64,000 nt of DNA, taken from NCBI RefSeq assembly GCF_000230995.2, contig NC_019973.1, positions 1,116,001 through 1,180,000 on the forward strand, in the 5' to 3' direction. Position 1 is the stretch's first letter. Every line of letters begins with the position of its first letter. Below are positions 35,397 through 43,229 of this stretch, piece after piece. The notes beneath the pieces were generated by a model. The model had not been told where the DNA came from, ran no database searches, and worked only from the letters and a program-made list of their open reading frames with translations. This DNA comes from Mesorhizobium australicum WSM2073 (lineage in GTDB: Bacteria; Pseudomonadota; Alphaproteobacteria; Rhizobiales; Rhizobiaceae). A program made the position numbers and the translations under genes.

Positions 35397-36077
35397 ATGA
35401 AAAACGATCTTTCAGCGCTCAGCAATTTTGCCCCGACACGCCGCCAGTTGCTTGGCCTCGGCCTGGTCTTCGCGGGTGCCGCCGCCCTTAACGTGGTGCC
35501 CGGATTCGAGTTGCTGGCCTCGGCGCAGGCGGCCGTGCCCGCGGCGGCACAGAAGATCGCCGACCATTTCTCGGCGGTCAAATCGATGAGTGGCGAATTC
35601 GTCCAGTTCGGCCCCAAGGGCGAGCAGACCGGCGGAAAATTCTTCCTGGAACGGCCGGGCAAGATCCGCTTCAACTATGACGGGTCTTCGAATTTCCGGG
35701 TGATTTCCGACGGCAGATCGGTTGCCATACTCAACAAGAAACTGAACACGTCGGACCTTTATCCGCTGTCGAAGACGCCGCTGAAACTGCTGCTCGACGA
35801 CCGCATCGACCTCTCCGGCAACCGCGTCAAGAGCGTCAAGGAAGAAGACGACCTCACCACCATCCAGCTTTCCGACAAGTCGGTTTTCGGCAATGCGCGG
35901 ATCACCATGATGTTCGACCCGAAAACCTATGATTTGCGGCAGTGGACGATCACCGACGCGCAGGGCAAGGACACGACGGTGATGATCTTCAACACCAAGG
36001 AAGGCGTCAGCTTCGCGCCCGATACCTTTGCCATCGACTATACGGCCAATCGCGAGCTGAACACCAAGACGCGGTAG
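35397..36077 (+). CDS. lolA: Outer-membrane lipoprotein carrier LolA-like protein with a Tat-type signal
   Basis: The product has 226 residues from ATG 35397; GTG 35388 is an alternative. Purine-rich GGACGAGAG fits the ATG better. The mature part has the LolA pattern: FSAVKSMSGEFVQFGPKGEQTGGKFFLERPGKIRFNY and the later YPLSKTPLKLLLDDRIDL. LolA shuttles lipoproteins across the periplasm. The export signal reads APTRRQLLGLGLVFAGAAAL, a twin-arginine motif followed by a long hydrophobic core, so export by Tat is possible; most LolA proteins use Sec. Confidence 0.87.
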   Translation: MKNDLSALSNFAPTRRQLLGLGLVFAGAAALNVVPGFELLASAQAAVPAAAQKIADHFSAVKSMSGEFVQFGPKGEQTGGKFFLERPGKIRFNYDGSSNFRVISDGRSVAILNKKLNTSDLYPLSKTPLKLLLDDRIDLSGNRVKSVKEEDDLTTIQLSDKSVFGNARITMMFDPKTYDLRQWTITDAQGKDTTVMIFNTKEGVSFAPDTFAIDYTANRELNTKTR

Positions 36078-36088
36078 GCCCGCCATAG

Positions 36089-36125
36089 AGCCAGGCCCGT
36101 TAGCGGAGCGGGCTGGCTTGTTTTT
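36089..36125 (+). terminator. Intrinsic terminator of lolA
   Basis: AGCCAGGCCCG (36089-36099) pairs with CGGGCTGGCT (36109-36118) with one bulged base, followed by TGTTTTT. It is 12 bases past the lolA stop. Confidence 0.75.
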
Positions 36126-36175
36126 GCGGCGCGCGGCTGGCAGTAGAATGGCGATCTCTTGCCGGACCCCTCCGC

Positions 36176-36982
36176 ATGCCCTTTTCGATCGCCACCTGGA
36201 ATATCAACTCCGTGCGCCTGCGCATGCCGATCGTCGAACGCCTGCTCGATGAGTACGCGCCCGATGTGCTCTGCCTGCAGGAAACCAAGGTCCCGGACGA
36301 GCTCTTTCCCGAAAAAGCCTTTCGCAAGGTCGGCTATCCCTACATCGCGTTCCATGGCCAGAAGGGCTATCATGGCGTGGCGACGGTGGCGCGGCGGCCG
36401 ATCGAGGTAGTCGAAAAGCGGCGCTTCTGCGACATCGAGGACAGCCGCCACCTGTCGGTGACGGTACAGGCCGGCGGCAAGACCATCCTGGTGCACAATT
36501 TCTACGTGCCCGCGGGTGGCGACGAGCCGGATCCCGAGATCAACAGGAAGTTCAGGCACAAGCTCGATTTCGTCGCCGAGATGAACGCCATCCGGGCCGA
36601 GCATGGCGAGGTATCGGCGTCGGTGCTGGTCGGGGACCTCAATATCGCGCCGCTGGAGCATGATGTCTGGTCGCACAAGCAATTGCTCAACGTGGTCAGC
36701 CACACGCCGGTCGAGACCGAAAACTTCGAGGCGATGCGGCGCGCCGGCGGCTGGGTCGACCTGATGCGGCACAACGTGCCACCGGAACAGAAGCTCTATA
36801 CCTGGTGGAGTTATCGCGCGCAGGATTGGGAGGCGTCCAATCGCGGCCGGCGGCTCGACCATGTCTGGTCGTCACCAAACCTGGTGCCCAGTTTTGCCGG
36901 CTATGAGATCCTTAGAGCCGCCCGTGGCTGGGACCGGCCGTCGGACCATGTGCCAGTGATTGCCCGGTTCGCCCTGGATTAA
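36176..36982 (+). CDS. xthA: Exodeoxyribonuclease III
   Basis: The 268-residue endonuclease/exonuclease/phosphatase-fold enzyme incises abasic sites and trims 3' ends. IATWNINSVRLR, VLCLQETKVPDELFP with the metal-binding Glu, VLVGDLNIAPLEHDVW with catalytic Asp and Asn, YTWWSYRAQDWEASNRGRRLDHVW and the final SDHVPVIARF His are all present. Length is normal. Confidence 0.95.
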   Translation: MPFSIATWNINSVRLRMPIVERLLDEYAPDVLCLQETKVPDELFPEKAFRKVGYPYIAFHGQKGYHGVATVARRPIEVVEKRRFCDIEDSRHLSVTVQAGGKTILVHNFYVPAGGDEPDPEINRKFRHKLDFVAEMNAIRAEHGEVSASVLVGDLNIAPLEHDVWSHKQLLNVVSHTPVETENFEAMRRAGGWVDLMRHNVPPEQKLYTWWSYRAQDWEASNRGRRLDHVWSSPNLVPSFAGYEILRAARGWDRPSDHVPVIARFALD

Positions 36983-36991
36983 GTTTATGAT

Positions 36992-37123
36992 ATTCAGGTG
37001 AAGCCGGCCTGCAAACGGCGGCTTCCTGCGCTTCCCAGTTCTACTACGTCGCAGTAGAACTGTGCTCACGTACTTTAGTACGCTTCTCGGAGTCCGCCGT
37101 TTTCGCCTCGGCCTGACCTGAAT
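36992..37123. repeat. MITE-like palindromic element (132 bp)
   Basis: The ends ATTCAGGT (36992-36999) and ACCTGAAT (37116-37123) are perfect inverted repeats; further inside, AAACGGCGG near 37011 mirrors CCGCCGTTT near 37094. The centre holds two hairpins: CAGTTCTACT-acgtcgc-AGTAGAACTG (37036-37062) and CGTACT-TT-AGTACG (37069-37082). It is non-coding and lies between convergent genes. Structure suggests a small non-autonomous mobile or REP-like element; only this one copy is in the window. Confidence 0.75.
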
Positions 37124-37151
37124 CTCGACACCTGCGGCGTCAAATGCCAGG

Positions 37152-37607
37152 TCAACCCGAAAATCGTGGCGCCAATTCCTCGATGCGGCGGATCATGTCG
37201 TGGAATTCCTCGGAGATGCGCTGATGCAGCTTCACCGCCAATTCCGGGTATTCCTCCAGTATGCGCCGGAACATCTTGCGGCTCAGCCTTATCACTTCCG
37301 AGTCGATTTCGGCCGAGGCGCTGGTCAGCCGGTTGGTATCGGCGATCAGCGCCAGCTCGCTAAGCATCGTGCCTGGGCCGACCTTGCCGATCGGGATGCG
37401 CTCGCCATCCTGCTCGCGATAGAGCACGATGCGCCCGCTGACCACGACATAGGCCGAGTCGGCCACGTCGTCCTCGCGATAAAGCTTGTGGTCGGCCTGC
37501 ACCAAAGTGGTCTCGGCACCGAAGGCGAGCAGGCGCAACTGTTCCTGCGTGAAGCCCTCGAAAAGCCTCACGGCGGACAGGATGCGGATGTCGTCATCCA
37601 GCGCCAT
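37152..37607 (-). CDS. Cyclic nucleotide-binding domain protein
   Basis: The 151-residue protein is essentially one CRP-type cNMP-binding domain: VRLFEGFTQEQLRLLAF, then YREDDVADSAYVVVSGRIVLY, GKVGPGTMLSELALIADTNRLTSASA (the phosphate-binding cassette with Glu and Arg altered from CRP) and a C-terminal helix. There is no DNA-binding domain, so it probably senses a ligand and acts through a partner. It lies 123 bases downstream of the response-regulator gene on the same strand. Confidence 0.85.
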   Translation of the reverse strand: MALDDDIRILSAVRLFEGFTQEQLRLLAFGAETTLVQADHKLYREDDVADSAYVVVSGRIVLYREQDGERIPIGKVGPGTMLSELALIADTNRLTSASAEIDSEVIRLSRKMFRRILEEYPELAVKLHQRISEEFHDMIRRIEELAPRFSG

Positions 37608-37730
37608 CTAGCTGTGTCCCCGAACGGTCAGTCCAATCCCTCCTCTGCGGTACGATCCCAGAATCCCCCTCCAACAGGATCGTACCCGAAAGCGGCCCCG
37701 CCCGAACCGCTCATTTGAATGGTGAAATGT

Positions 37731-38414
37731 TTAAGGAACCAGCTTGTAGCCGCCGCTTTCTGTCACAAGAATTTCAGCATTGGAAGGATCGCGCTCGATC
37801 TTCTGGCGCAGACGGTAGACATGGGTTTCCAGGGTATGCGTGGTGACGCCGGAATTGTATCCCCACACTTCCTCCAGCAGCACGTCGCGGGTCACCACCT
37901 TCTGGTCGGCGCGATAGAGATACTTGATGATCGAGGCTTCCTTTTCCGTCAGCCGCACCTTGCCGCCGCGCTGGTCGATGAGCAGTTTCTGGCTGGGCTT
38001 GAAGGTGTAGGGGCCGACCGAGAAGGTCGCGTCCTCGCTCTGCTCATGCTGGCGCAGTTGCGCCCGGATACGGGCAAGCAGCACCGCGAAGCGGAACGGC
38101 TTGGTCACATAGTCGTTGGCGCCGGCCTCGAGACCCAGAATCGTGTCCGAATCGGTATCGTGGCCGGTCAGCATGATGATGGGCGCCTTGTAGCCGCCCT
38201 TGCGCAGGATCTTCACCGCCTCCCGGCCGTCCATGTCGGGCAGACCGACATCCATGATGAGCAGGTCGATGAGCCCGCCGCGCGCAGCGGTGACGCCTTT
38301 TGCCGCAGTCGCTTCCTGCAGCACATCGAATTCCTCGTAGAGGGACAGTTGCTCGACCAGTGTGCCGCGCAGGTCGTCATCGTCATCGACGATCAGGATG
38401 GTACGTGAGGTCAT
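37731..38414 (-). CDS. OmpR-family response regulator (CenR-like)
   Basis: The 227-residue protein has a receiver domain with acidic pocket ILIVDDDDD, phosphoacceptor Asp55 in LLIMDVGLPDMDG and Lys in DYVTKPFRF, and a C-terminal winged helix (VRLTEKEASIIKYLYRADQKVVTRDVLLEEVWGY, THTLETHVYRLRQKIE). No histidine kinase gene is next to it, so its partner is elsewhere. The sequence resembles CenR-type envelope regulators of Rhizobiales from memory; this is unproven. Confidence 0.88.
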   Translation of the reverse strand: MTSRTILIVDDDDDLRGTLVEQLSLYEEFDVLQEATAAKGVTAARGGLIDLLIMDVGLPDMDGREAVKILRKGGYKAPIIMLTGHDTDSDTILGLEAGANDYVTKPFRFAVLLARIRAQLRQHEQSEDATFSVGPYTFKPSQKLLIDQRGGKVRLTEKEASIIKYLYRADQKVVTRDVLLEEVWGYNSGVTTHTLETHVYRLRQKIERDPSNAEILVTESGGYKLVP

Positions 38415-38498
38415 GGATCAATCCGTTGTTTTGAAAAGTGAATTCAGTTGACCGCTGCGTATTTATGCGGAAGCTGGCCGGCACAATAGCCGATCACA

Positions 38499-39095
38499 GT
38501 GATTTGTTCCGTGGCACGATCATACAAGAAAAAACGCGATCGCAATGCAGCCGGCGCAATTTTGGCAAAAGGGCTGCGCGTGCTGACCGTGCGGGCTCGC
38601 CCCGGCCATCCAAGCCAGGGCCTGCTGCAGGCCGGCAAAACGGTGTTTGCGTGCGCGCTGGGGCGTGGCGGCATCTCGGCCGGCAAGCGCGAAGGCGACG
38701 GTGCCACGCCGCTCGCTTCGATGCGCATACTGACGGGCTATTTCCGGGGAGATCAGTTTGCCGCCGGGCGCAGAACGCGGCTGGCGATGGCGTCGATCGG
38801 GCCGGACCTCGGCTGGTGCGAAGTGCCTGACGACCGCAACTATAACAGGCCGGTCAAGATTCCCTACGGCGCCAGCCACGAACGCATGCGGCGCGACGAC
38901 CGGCTCTATGACGCCTGCCTGGTGCTCGACTGGAACATCGCGCCGCGCCGGCGCGGGCGCGGCAGCGCCATCTTCTTCCATCTGGCGCGTCCCGGCTTCA
39001 CGCCGACGGAAGGTTGCGTGGCGGTGACCGCGCGCACGATGGCGCGGCTTTTGCCGCTGCTGTCGGACCGGACAGTGGTAAGGGTGGTGAGATAG
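38499..39095 (+). CDS. L,D-transpeptidase (YkuD-like) family protein
   Basis: The product has up to 198 residues from GTG 38499; a GTG at about 38580 after AAAAGGG is an alternative, so the N-terminus is unsure. The catalytic region is visible near the end: SAIFFHLARPGFTPTEGCVAVTA with the conserved His and nucleophilic Cys of L,D-transpeptidases. No clear signal peptide is seen with either start. Such enzymes crosslink peptidoglycan or attach proteins to it. It is divergent from the response regulator. Confidence 0.78.
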   Translation: MICSVARSYKKKRDRNAAGAILAKGLRVLTVRARPGHPSQGLLQAGKTVFACALGRGGISAGKREGDGATPLASMRILTGYFRGDQFAAGRRTRLAMASIGPDLGWCEVPDDRNYNRPVKIPYGASHERMRRDDRLYDACLVLDWNIAPRRRGRGSAIFFHLARPGFTPTEGCVAVTARTMARLLPLLSDRTVVRVVR

Positions 39096-39099
39096 GGGA

Positions 39100-39155
39100 A
39101 TAGGGAATAGGGAATAGGGAATAGGGAATAGGGAATAGGGAATAGGGAATAGGGA
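39100..39155 (+). repeat. Heptanucleotide tandem repeat (ATAGGGA, 8 copies)
   Basis: Eight perfect ATAGGGA units run from 39100 to 39155; a ninth variant with an extra G (ATAGGGGA) precedes them at 39092-39099. It starts just before the stop codon of the L,D-transpeptidase gene region ends and lies 3' of it, so it does not alter that protein. Copy number is likely variable between strains. Confidence 0.95.
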
Positions 39156-39210
39156 AGTCTTCAGCGGCAGCAGACACGCTCAAGCTGCATCATCCTACTC
39201 CCCTGCTCGC

Positions 39211-39453
39211 TTATCCCTTCCTGTTCCGCTGCCAGCCGATGTCGAGAAGGCCCAACCGGCCTGTCTCGCGGTCCATGGCCCGGGCGATGTCCCTGCGGCC
39301 GGCCCCGATATCGCGCAACTGGCGATCGGAGAGGTCCTCGACGTTCTGGTGAGGAAGGTTGACGGCGACCTTGGCCTGCCGCAGCCAGGTACGGGCAGCC
39401 GACAGCCAGTCTGGCCGGGCGATGTATGCAGGGCGAAGAGCGATGTGAGACAT
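39211..39453 (-). CDS. DUF1127 (YjiS-like) small protein
   Basis: The 80-residue protein has an Arg/Ala-rich N-terminal helix (WLSAARTWLRQAKVAVN) and the DUF1127 motif VEDLSDRQLRDIGAGRRDIARA. Small DUF1127 proteins in alphaproteobacteria have been linked to RNA or phosphate-related regulation, but no function can be assigned here. It is divergent from the LysR gene at 39620. Confidence 0.85.
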   Translation of the reverse strand: MSHIALRPAYIARPDWLSAARTWLRQAKVAVNLPHQNVEDLSDRQLRDIGAGRRDIARAMDRETGRLGLLDIGWQRNRKG

Positions 39454-39619
39454 GAGGTGATCCGTATTCCCCGGAGATCAAATCCGGTTTGATGGTGTCT
39501 TTGATGCTGCAATCATGCCGTATTGAAAAACCAACGGGAAACGAGTAGTTCTTGTCTGATCATCAAGTTTTATTTGAGGATTAAGGCTCCATGAGCCGCT
39601 TCGATCAGGCCGCACGCTG

Positions 39620-40552
39620 ATGGCAGCGCTCTTGCCGGGAACGCGGGCGCTCAGGACGCTGGAGGCGGCGGCCCGGCACCTCAATTTCACCCGCGCCGCC
39701 GACGAGCTCGGCCTGACGCCTGCCGCCGTCAGCCACCAGATCAAGGAAATCGAGGATCAGCTCGGCATCGTGCTGTTCACCCGCACCAGCCGCACCATCC
39801 GGCTGACGGAGGCGGGCACGGTGCTTTACGAGGCGGCGACCGACACGCTCGACCTGCTTGGCCGCGCCGTGATGCGGGCGCGCAAGATGGCGCGCGGCAC
39901 CGAATTCCTGAAGGTGACGCTGGACGCGCAGTTCGCGGCGAAATGGCTGATGCGGCGCGTCGAGAATTTCCGCCAGCAGCGGCCGGGCATCGAACTCAGG
40001 TTCGACATCGCCTATGGCTTGCGCGATTTCGATCTCGACGACGTCGATGTCGGCATCCGCTTCGGCGCCGGCAAATATCCGGGGCTCAGCGCACACCGCC
40101 TGTTCGACAACATCATCATTCCGGTGTGCAGTCCGGGCCTCCTGACATCGGGGCCGCCCCTGCGCGAGCCGCGCGACTTGTTCAACCACACGCTTGCCCA
40201 TATCGAATGGGCCCGCCAGGGCGTGACATGGCCGAACTGGCGCATGTGGATGGCGGCGGCCGGCATCAACGATTTCGACGACAGCCGCACCGTGGTCTTC
40301 GGCACATCGACGGATGCGGTGCAGGCAGCGCTCGACGGCAATGCCGTCGCGCTCGCCGATTTCGCCATGGTGGCAAACGACCTGTCCGAGGGCCGGCTGG
40401 TGCGGCCCTTTGAGCTCAGCATCAGGGTTGCGCCGGAATACGCTTATTTCCTGGTTTATCCCCAGGCCATGGCCGACGATCCCCGCATTGTCGCCTTCCG
40501 CGAATGGATCCTAGAGGAAGTTTCCAGGACGCGGACAGCGGACAAGGTGTAG
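39620..40552 (+). CDS. LysR family transcriptional regulator (GcvA-like)
   Basis: The product has 310 residues. The N-terminal winged helix (RALRTLEAAARHLNFTRAADELGLTPAAVSHQIKEIE) is classic LysR. The effector domain begins with LKVTLDAQFAAKWLMRRVENFRQQ, a form common in GcvA-type regulators, and ends with PEYAYFLVYP. It is divergent from the DUF1127 gene with 166 bases between, so it may regulate that gene. The inducer is unknown. Confidence 0.9.
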   Translation: MAALLPGTRALRTLEAAARHLNFTRAADELGLTPAAVSHQIKEIEDQLGIVLFTRTSRTIRLTEAGTVLYEAATDTLDLLGRAVMRARKMARGTEFLKVTLDAQFAAKWLMRRVENFRQQRPGIELRFDIAYGLRDFDLDDVDVGIRFGAGKYPGLSAHRLFDNIIIPVCSPGLLTSGPPLREPRDLFNHTLAHIEWARQGVTWPNWRMWMAAAGINDFDDSRTVVFGTSTDAVQAALDGNAVALADFAMVANDLSEGRLVRPFELSIRVAPEYAYFLVYPQAMADDPRIVAFREWILEEVSRTRTADKV

Positions 40553-40556
40553 TCCC

Positions 40557-41300
40557 TCAGGACCGGGCGTTGTGGCCGAAGATCATGCGTCGGTATTTCT
40601 TCACGTTCCATTTCAGCTTCTTGTAGAGCAGCGGCTGCATCTTGCCGGCGACGGAAGTCTGGAACGCGCCGTTTTCGCTGCCTTGCTCGACGATTGGCCG
40701 CTCGAACCACAGCATCTCAACGCCCAGCTTTTCGTCCATCTGTTCGATCTGGTGGTCGATCACGGTGTAGATCTTGTGTTGATCGATCCAGGCACAACGG
40801 GCTTCGGCGACCGAACGGGTGATGAGATAGGAATCCGCGCACCTGGCATGCAGTGCCGGGTAGAGCCTCTGGCCCCTGCGCAATTTCCAGCTCGGCGTGT
40901 AGTAGTTGCTGCCGTTGCCGAAATAGATGACGGCCTTGCGCATCGGGCTGCCGAGTTCGGCCAGCCCTTGCCGGAATTTGGCGACGAAGTCGCGCGCGAG
41001 GAAGACGTCATCCTCGAAGACCAGGCAATAGGGCAGGTCGGTTTCGAGGAAGTCGCGCCAGATGCCGACATGCTTCAGCGCCAGCGAGACCTGCGCCGGG
41101 TGGACAAAATCGGGAGCGACCAATTCAGCACGGATTTCCGGGGTGATATCCGCCCTGTCCCAGTCGGTGTAGAAGGTGACCGGCACGCCGCGCCGGTCGA
41201 ACTCGCGCACGATGTGCCGGCGCCGGTCGTCGTAGCCCTGCTTGACGTGACAGATCCTGGTGAACACCAGGTCGCGGGGAAATCCGGACTTATCCGCCAT
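40557..41300 (-). CDS. Glycosyltransferase family 25 protein
   Basis: The product has about 247 residues from ATG 41300. It has RICHVKQGYDDRRRHIVREF at the start, SLALKHVGIWRDFLETDLPYCLVFEDDVFLARDF with the metal-binding EDD, and YLITRSVAEAR further on. GT25 enzymes add sugars to lipopolysaccharide or collagen. It is convergent to the LysR gene with 4 bases between stops. The acceptor is unknown. Confidence 0.83.
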   Translation of the reverse strand: MADKSGFPRDLVFTRICHVKQGYDDRRRHIVREFDRRGVPVTFYTDWDRADITPEIRAELVAPDFVHPAQVSLALKHVGIWRDFLETDLPYCLVFEDDVFLARDFVAKFRQGLAELGSPMRKAVIYFGNGSNYYTPSWKLRRGQRLYPALHARCADSYLITRSVAEARCAWIDQHKIYTVIDHQIEQMDEKLGVEMLWFERPIVEQGSENGAFQTSVAGKMQPLLYKKLKWNVKKYRRMIFGHNARS

Positions 41301-41313
41301 CGTCAACGCACCG

Positions 41314-41730
41314 TCAGCTTGCAGCGGCGCCGAACCAGCCGATCACCGCGCCGATGATCAACAGCACGCCAAGCCAGTGACCGCCGTCAATGACAGTCAG
41401 GTCCCAGCCGAAATTCTCGTAGCGATGGTTGACCGACAGCGTCGTGGCGACAAAACCCAGCCAAAGCACGAAACCGAAGATCAGTCCGGCCAGCCAGGTC
41501 GGCTCACCACCCGTCATCGCGCCGACGACCAGGGCCATGATGTAGGCCATCAGCAGTTCGGCGATGAAGGAGATGACGAAGGGCAGAGGCGATTTCTTCA
41601 TCGTCGCGGGATCGAGCCTGGCGGCCTTCAGCCAGGGCTTGCTCAACGCCATGTACCAGGCGGCGCCGAACAGCCAGGCCACGACGGCGGCGGCGATCAC
41701 CGCCAGCCAATTCACCGCTGAAAAATCCAT
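41314..41730 (-). CDS. DUF1761 membrane protein
   Basis: The 138-residue protein has four membrane helices. VNWLAVIAAAVVAWLFGAAWYMAL at the N-terminus with its WY after the first helix, the central FVISFIAELLMAYIMALVVG, and the end VIDGGHWLGVLLIIGAVIGWFG fit the DUF1761 family. The function is unknown. It sits 13 bases upstream of the GT25 gene on the same strand and may be co-transcribed. Confidence 0.82.
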   Translation of the reverse strand: MDFSAVNWLAVIAAAVVAWLFGAAWYMALSKPWLKAARLDPATMKKSPLPFVISFIAELLMAYIMALVVGAMTGGEPTWLAGLIFGFVLWLGFVATTLSVNHRYENFGWDLTVIDGGHWLGVLLIIGAVIGWFGAAAS

Positions 41731-41751
41731 GCGTTCCCCTCCTGTGCGGTT

Positions 41752-42435
41752 TTATGGAAACGCCTGTTCGGCGATGGCGTCAAGCAGTCGCCATACCGTG
41801 GTGCGTTTGACTTCGGCATCCTCCAGCGCCCTTGTCACCGGCACCTGATAGACGGCAAGCGGCTCCAGCCCCGATCGCGGCAGATAGGACCGGCCGGGAT
41901 CGCCGACCAGAATGTCGGCGCCACGCCGTTTGAGCGTCGAAAACCACGGCATCAGCCGGTCGGCGAAGGGTTTGTCGTAGAAGACGTCGCCTGCCAGGAC
42001 CACGTCCCAGCCCGCATCGGTGCCCACACAGTCCGTGCCGAGGAACGCGATGCCGACGCCGTTGGCCTCGCTGTTGAGGCGGATCGCGGTGGCGCAGAAC
42101 GGGTCGATGTCGGCGGCGGTTACCTCGGCAGCGCCCGCCTTGACGGCGGCGATGGCGACGAGTCCGGAGCCCGAAGCGAAATCGAGCACGCGCTTGCCTC
42201 GGACCATATCGGGATTGTCGATGACATAGCGGGCGAGGCCCTGGCCGCCCGCCCAGGCAAACGCCCAAAAGGGCGGCGGCAGGCCGATCTCGACAAGTTC
42301 GTCCTCTGTTCGCTGCCAGAGATCATGCGCTTCGTCGGCGAGGTGAAGGCGAATTTCTGGCACATGCGGCGGCGCCATCAGCGCCGTGTTGTCGAGAATG
42401 AATTGCTTGGCGCTATCGGGTGTAAGTGCCGTCAC
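41752..42435 (-). CDS. ETF-beta lysine methyltransferase-like protein (METTL20 type)
   Basis: The product has 227 residues from GTG 42435, which overlaps the upstream EVE gene stop by four bases (GTGA). The N-terminal FILDNTALMAPPHVPEIRLHLADEA and the PPFWAFAWAGGQGLARYV segment are characteristic of the METTL20/ETFbeta-KMT group. The SAM motif GKRVLDFASGSGLVAIAAVKAG and ADIDPFCATAIRLN follow. Bacterial homologues methylate lysines of the electron transfer flavoprotein beta subunit. The assignment is by motif memory; a ribosomal-protein target is an alternative. Confidence 0.72.
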   Translation of the reverse strand: MTALTPDSAKQFILDNTALMAPPHVPEIRLHLADEAHDLWQRTEDELVEIGLPPPFWAFAWAGGQGLARYVIDNPDMVRGKRVLDFASGSGLVAIAAVKAGAAEVTAADIDPFCATAIRLNSEANGVGIAFLGTDCVGTDAGWDVVLAGDVFYDKPFADRLMPWFSTLKRRGADILVGDPGRSYLPRSGLEPLAVYQVPVTRALEDAEVKRTTVWRLLDAIAEQAFP

Positions 42436-42857
42436 GGCGCAGGCATCAGGCCGCCCATGCGGCAGACTTCCTTCCATTCGGCCGGGGTCACCGGCTGCAC
42501 GGAAAGCCGTCCGAGCCGCACCAGCGCCATCTCGGCCAGTTTCGGATTGGCTTTGACTTCTTCCAGCGTCGGCGGGTTCGGCATGTCCCTGACGGCGCGG
42601 ATGTCGACACACTCCCAGCGCGGATCATCCGACGTGGTGTCGGGATGGGCCAGCGCGCAGACCTCGGCAATGCCGACCACGTTCAGGCCGTCGTTGGAAT
42701 GGTAGAAGAAGCCGAGATCGCCGACCTGCATGGCCTTCATGTTGTTGCGGGCGGCGTAGTTGCGCACGCCGTCCCATTGGGTGCCGGCCTTGCCCTTGGC
42801 CTTCAACGCCTCGAAGGAGAAAACCGAGGGTTCGGATTTGAACAGCCAGTAGTTCAT
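42432..42857 (-). CDS. EVE domain protein
   Basis: The 141-residue protein has MNYWLFKSEPSVFSFEAL at the N-terminus, QWDGVRNYAARNNMKAMQVGDLGFFYHS, and the later RLGRLSVQPVTPAEWKEVCRMGGL. This is the EVE fold, a PUA-like domain thought to bind modified nucleobases. Length is normal for stand-alone EVE proteins. It is translationally coupled to the methyltransferase that follows. Confidence 0.9.
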   Translation of the reverse strand: MNYWLFKSEPSVFSFEALKAKGKAGTQWDGVRNYAARNNMKAMQVGDLGFFYHSNDGLNVVGIAEVCALAHPDTTSDDPRWECVDIRAVRDMPNPPTLEEVKANPKLAEMALVRLGRLSVQPVTPAEWKEVCRMGGLMPAP

Positions 42858-42896
42858 TTTCTCTCCTCCTTGCGGCCCAGTCGCGGGCGCCGCGAA

Positions 42897-43193
42897 TTAA
42901 CTAGCCGCCGGCTTGTTGAACGTCCAGTTCCACTGGCGGATTTCGACGCTTTGGAACAGGCCGGCCTTGGCGTAGGGGTCGGCGGCCGACAGAGCCTGCG
43001 CGCTGGGCAGATCGGGGGCCTCGACCACCACGAGGCTGCCATTGGGCTTGCCGTCGGCGTCGAGGAACGGACCGGCAAAGGCCAATTTCTTGTCGCCGTT
43101 CAGCCCTTCGAGAAAGGCGACATGCTCGGGCCGCGTGTCGAGGCGCACCTGCAGGCCTCCGGGCTTGTCCTTGCAGATCAGAGCAAACAGCAT
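42897..43193 (-). CDS. YciI family protein
   Basis: The 98-residue protein is of the YCII ferredoxin-like fold: MLFALICKDKPGGLQVRLDTRPEHVAFLEGL with the conserved His in RPEHV, AGPFLDADGKPNGSLVVVEA and DPYAKAGLFQSVEIRQW. It differs from the DGPF-type protein at 26404. It lies between gpsA and the EVE gene on the same strand. Catalytic role unknown. Confidence 0.88.
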   Translation of the reverse strand: MLFALICKDKPGGLQVRLDTRPEHVAFLEGLNGDKKLAFAGPFLDADGKPNGSLVVVEAPDLPSAQALSAADPYAKAGLFQSVEIRQWNWTFNKPAAS

Positions 43194-43229
43194 GGTCTTT
43201 CTCCTGGGTGGTTGGATCAGAGTGTGGGA

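Noticed and set aside
37036..37082. The two hairpins read as an ordinary terminator of xthA
   Set aside because: No T run follows, and the hairpins are the centre of a larger palindrome with matched ends, so a repeat element explains them better.
39092..39155. Resemblance of the ATAGGGA array to a CRISPR
   Set aside because: Units are 7 bp without spacers, so it is a simple tandem repeat.
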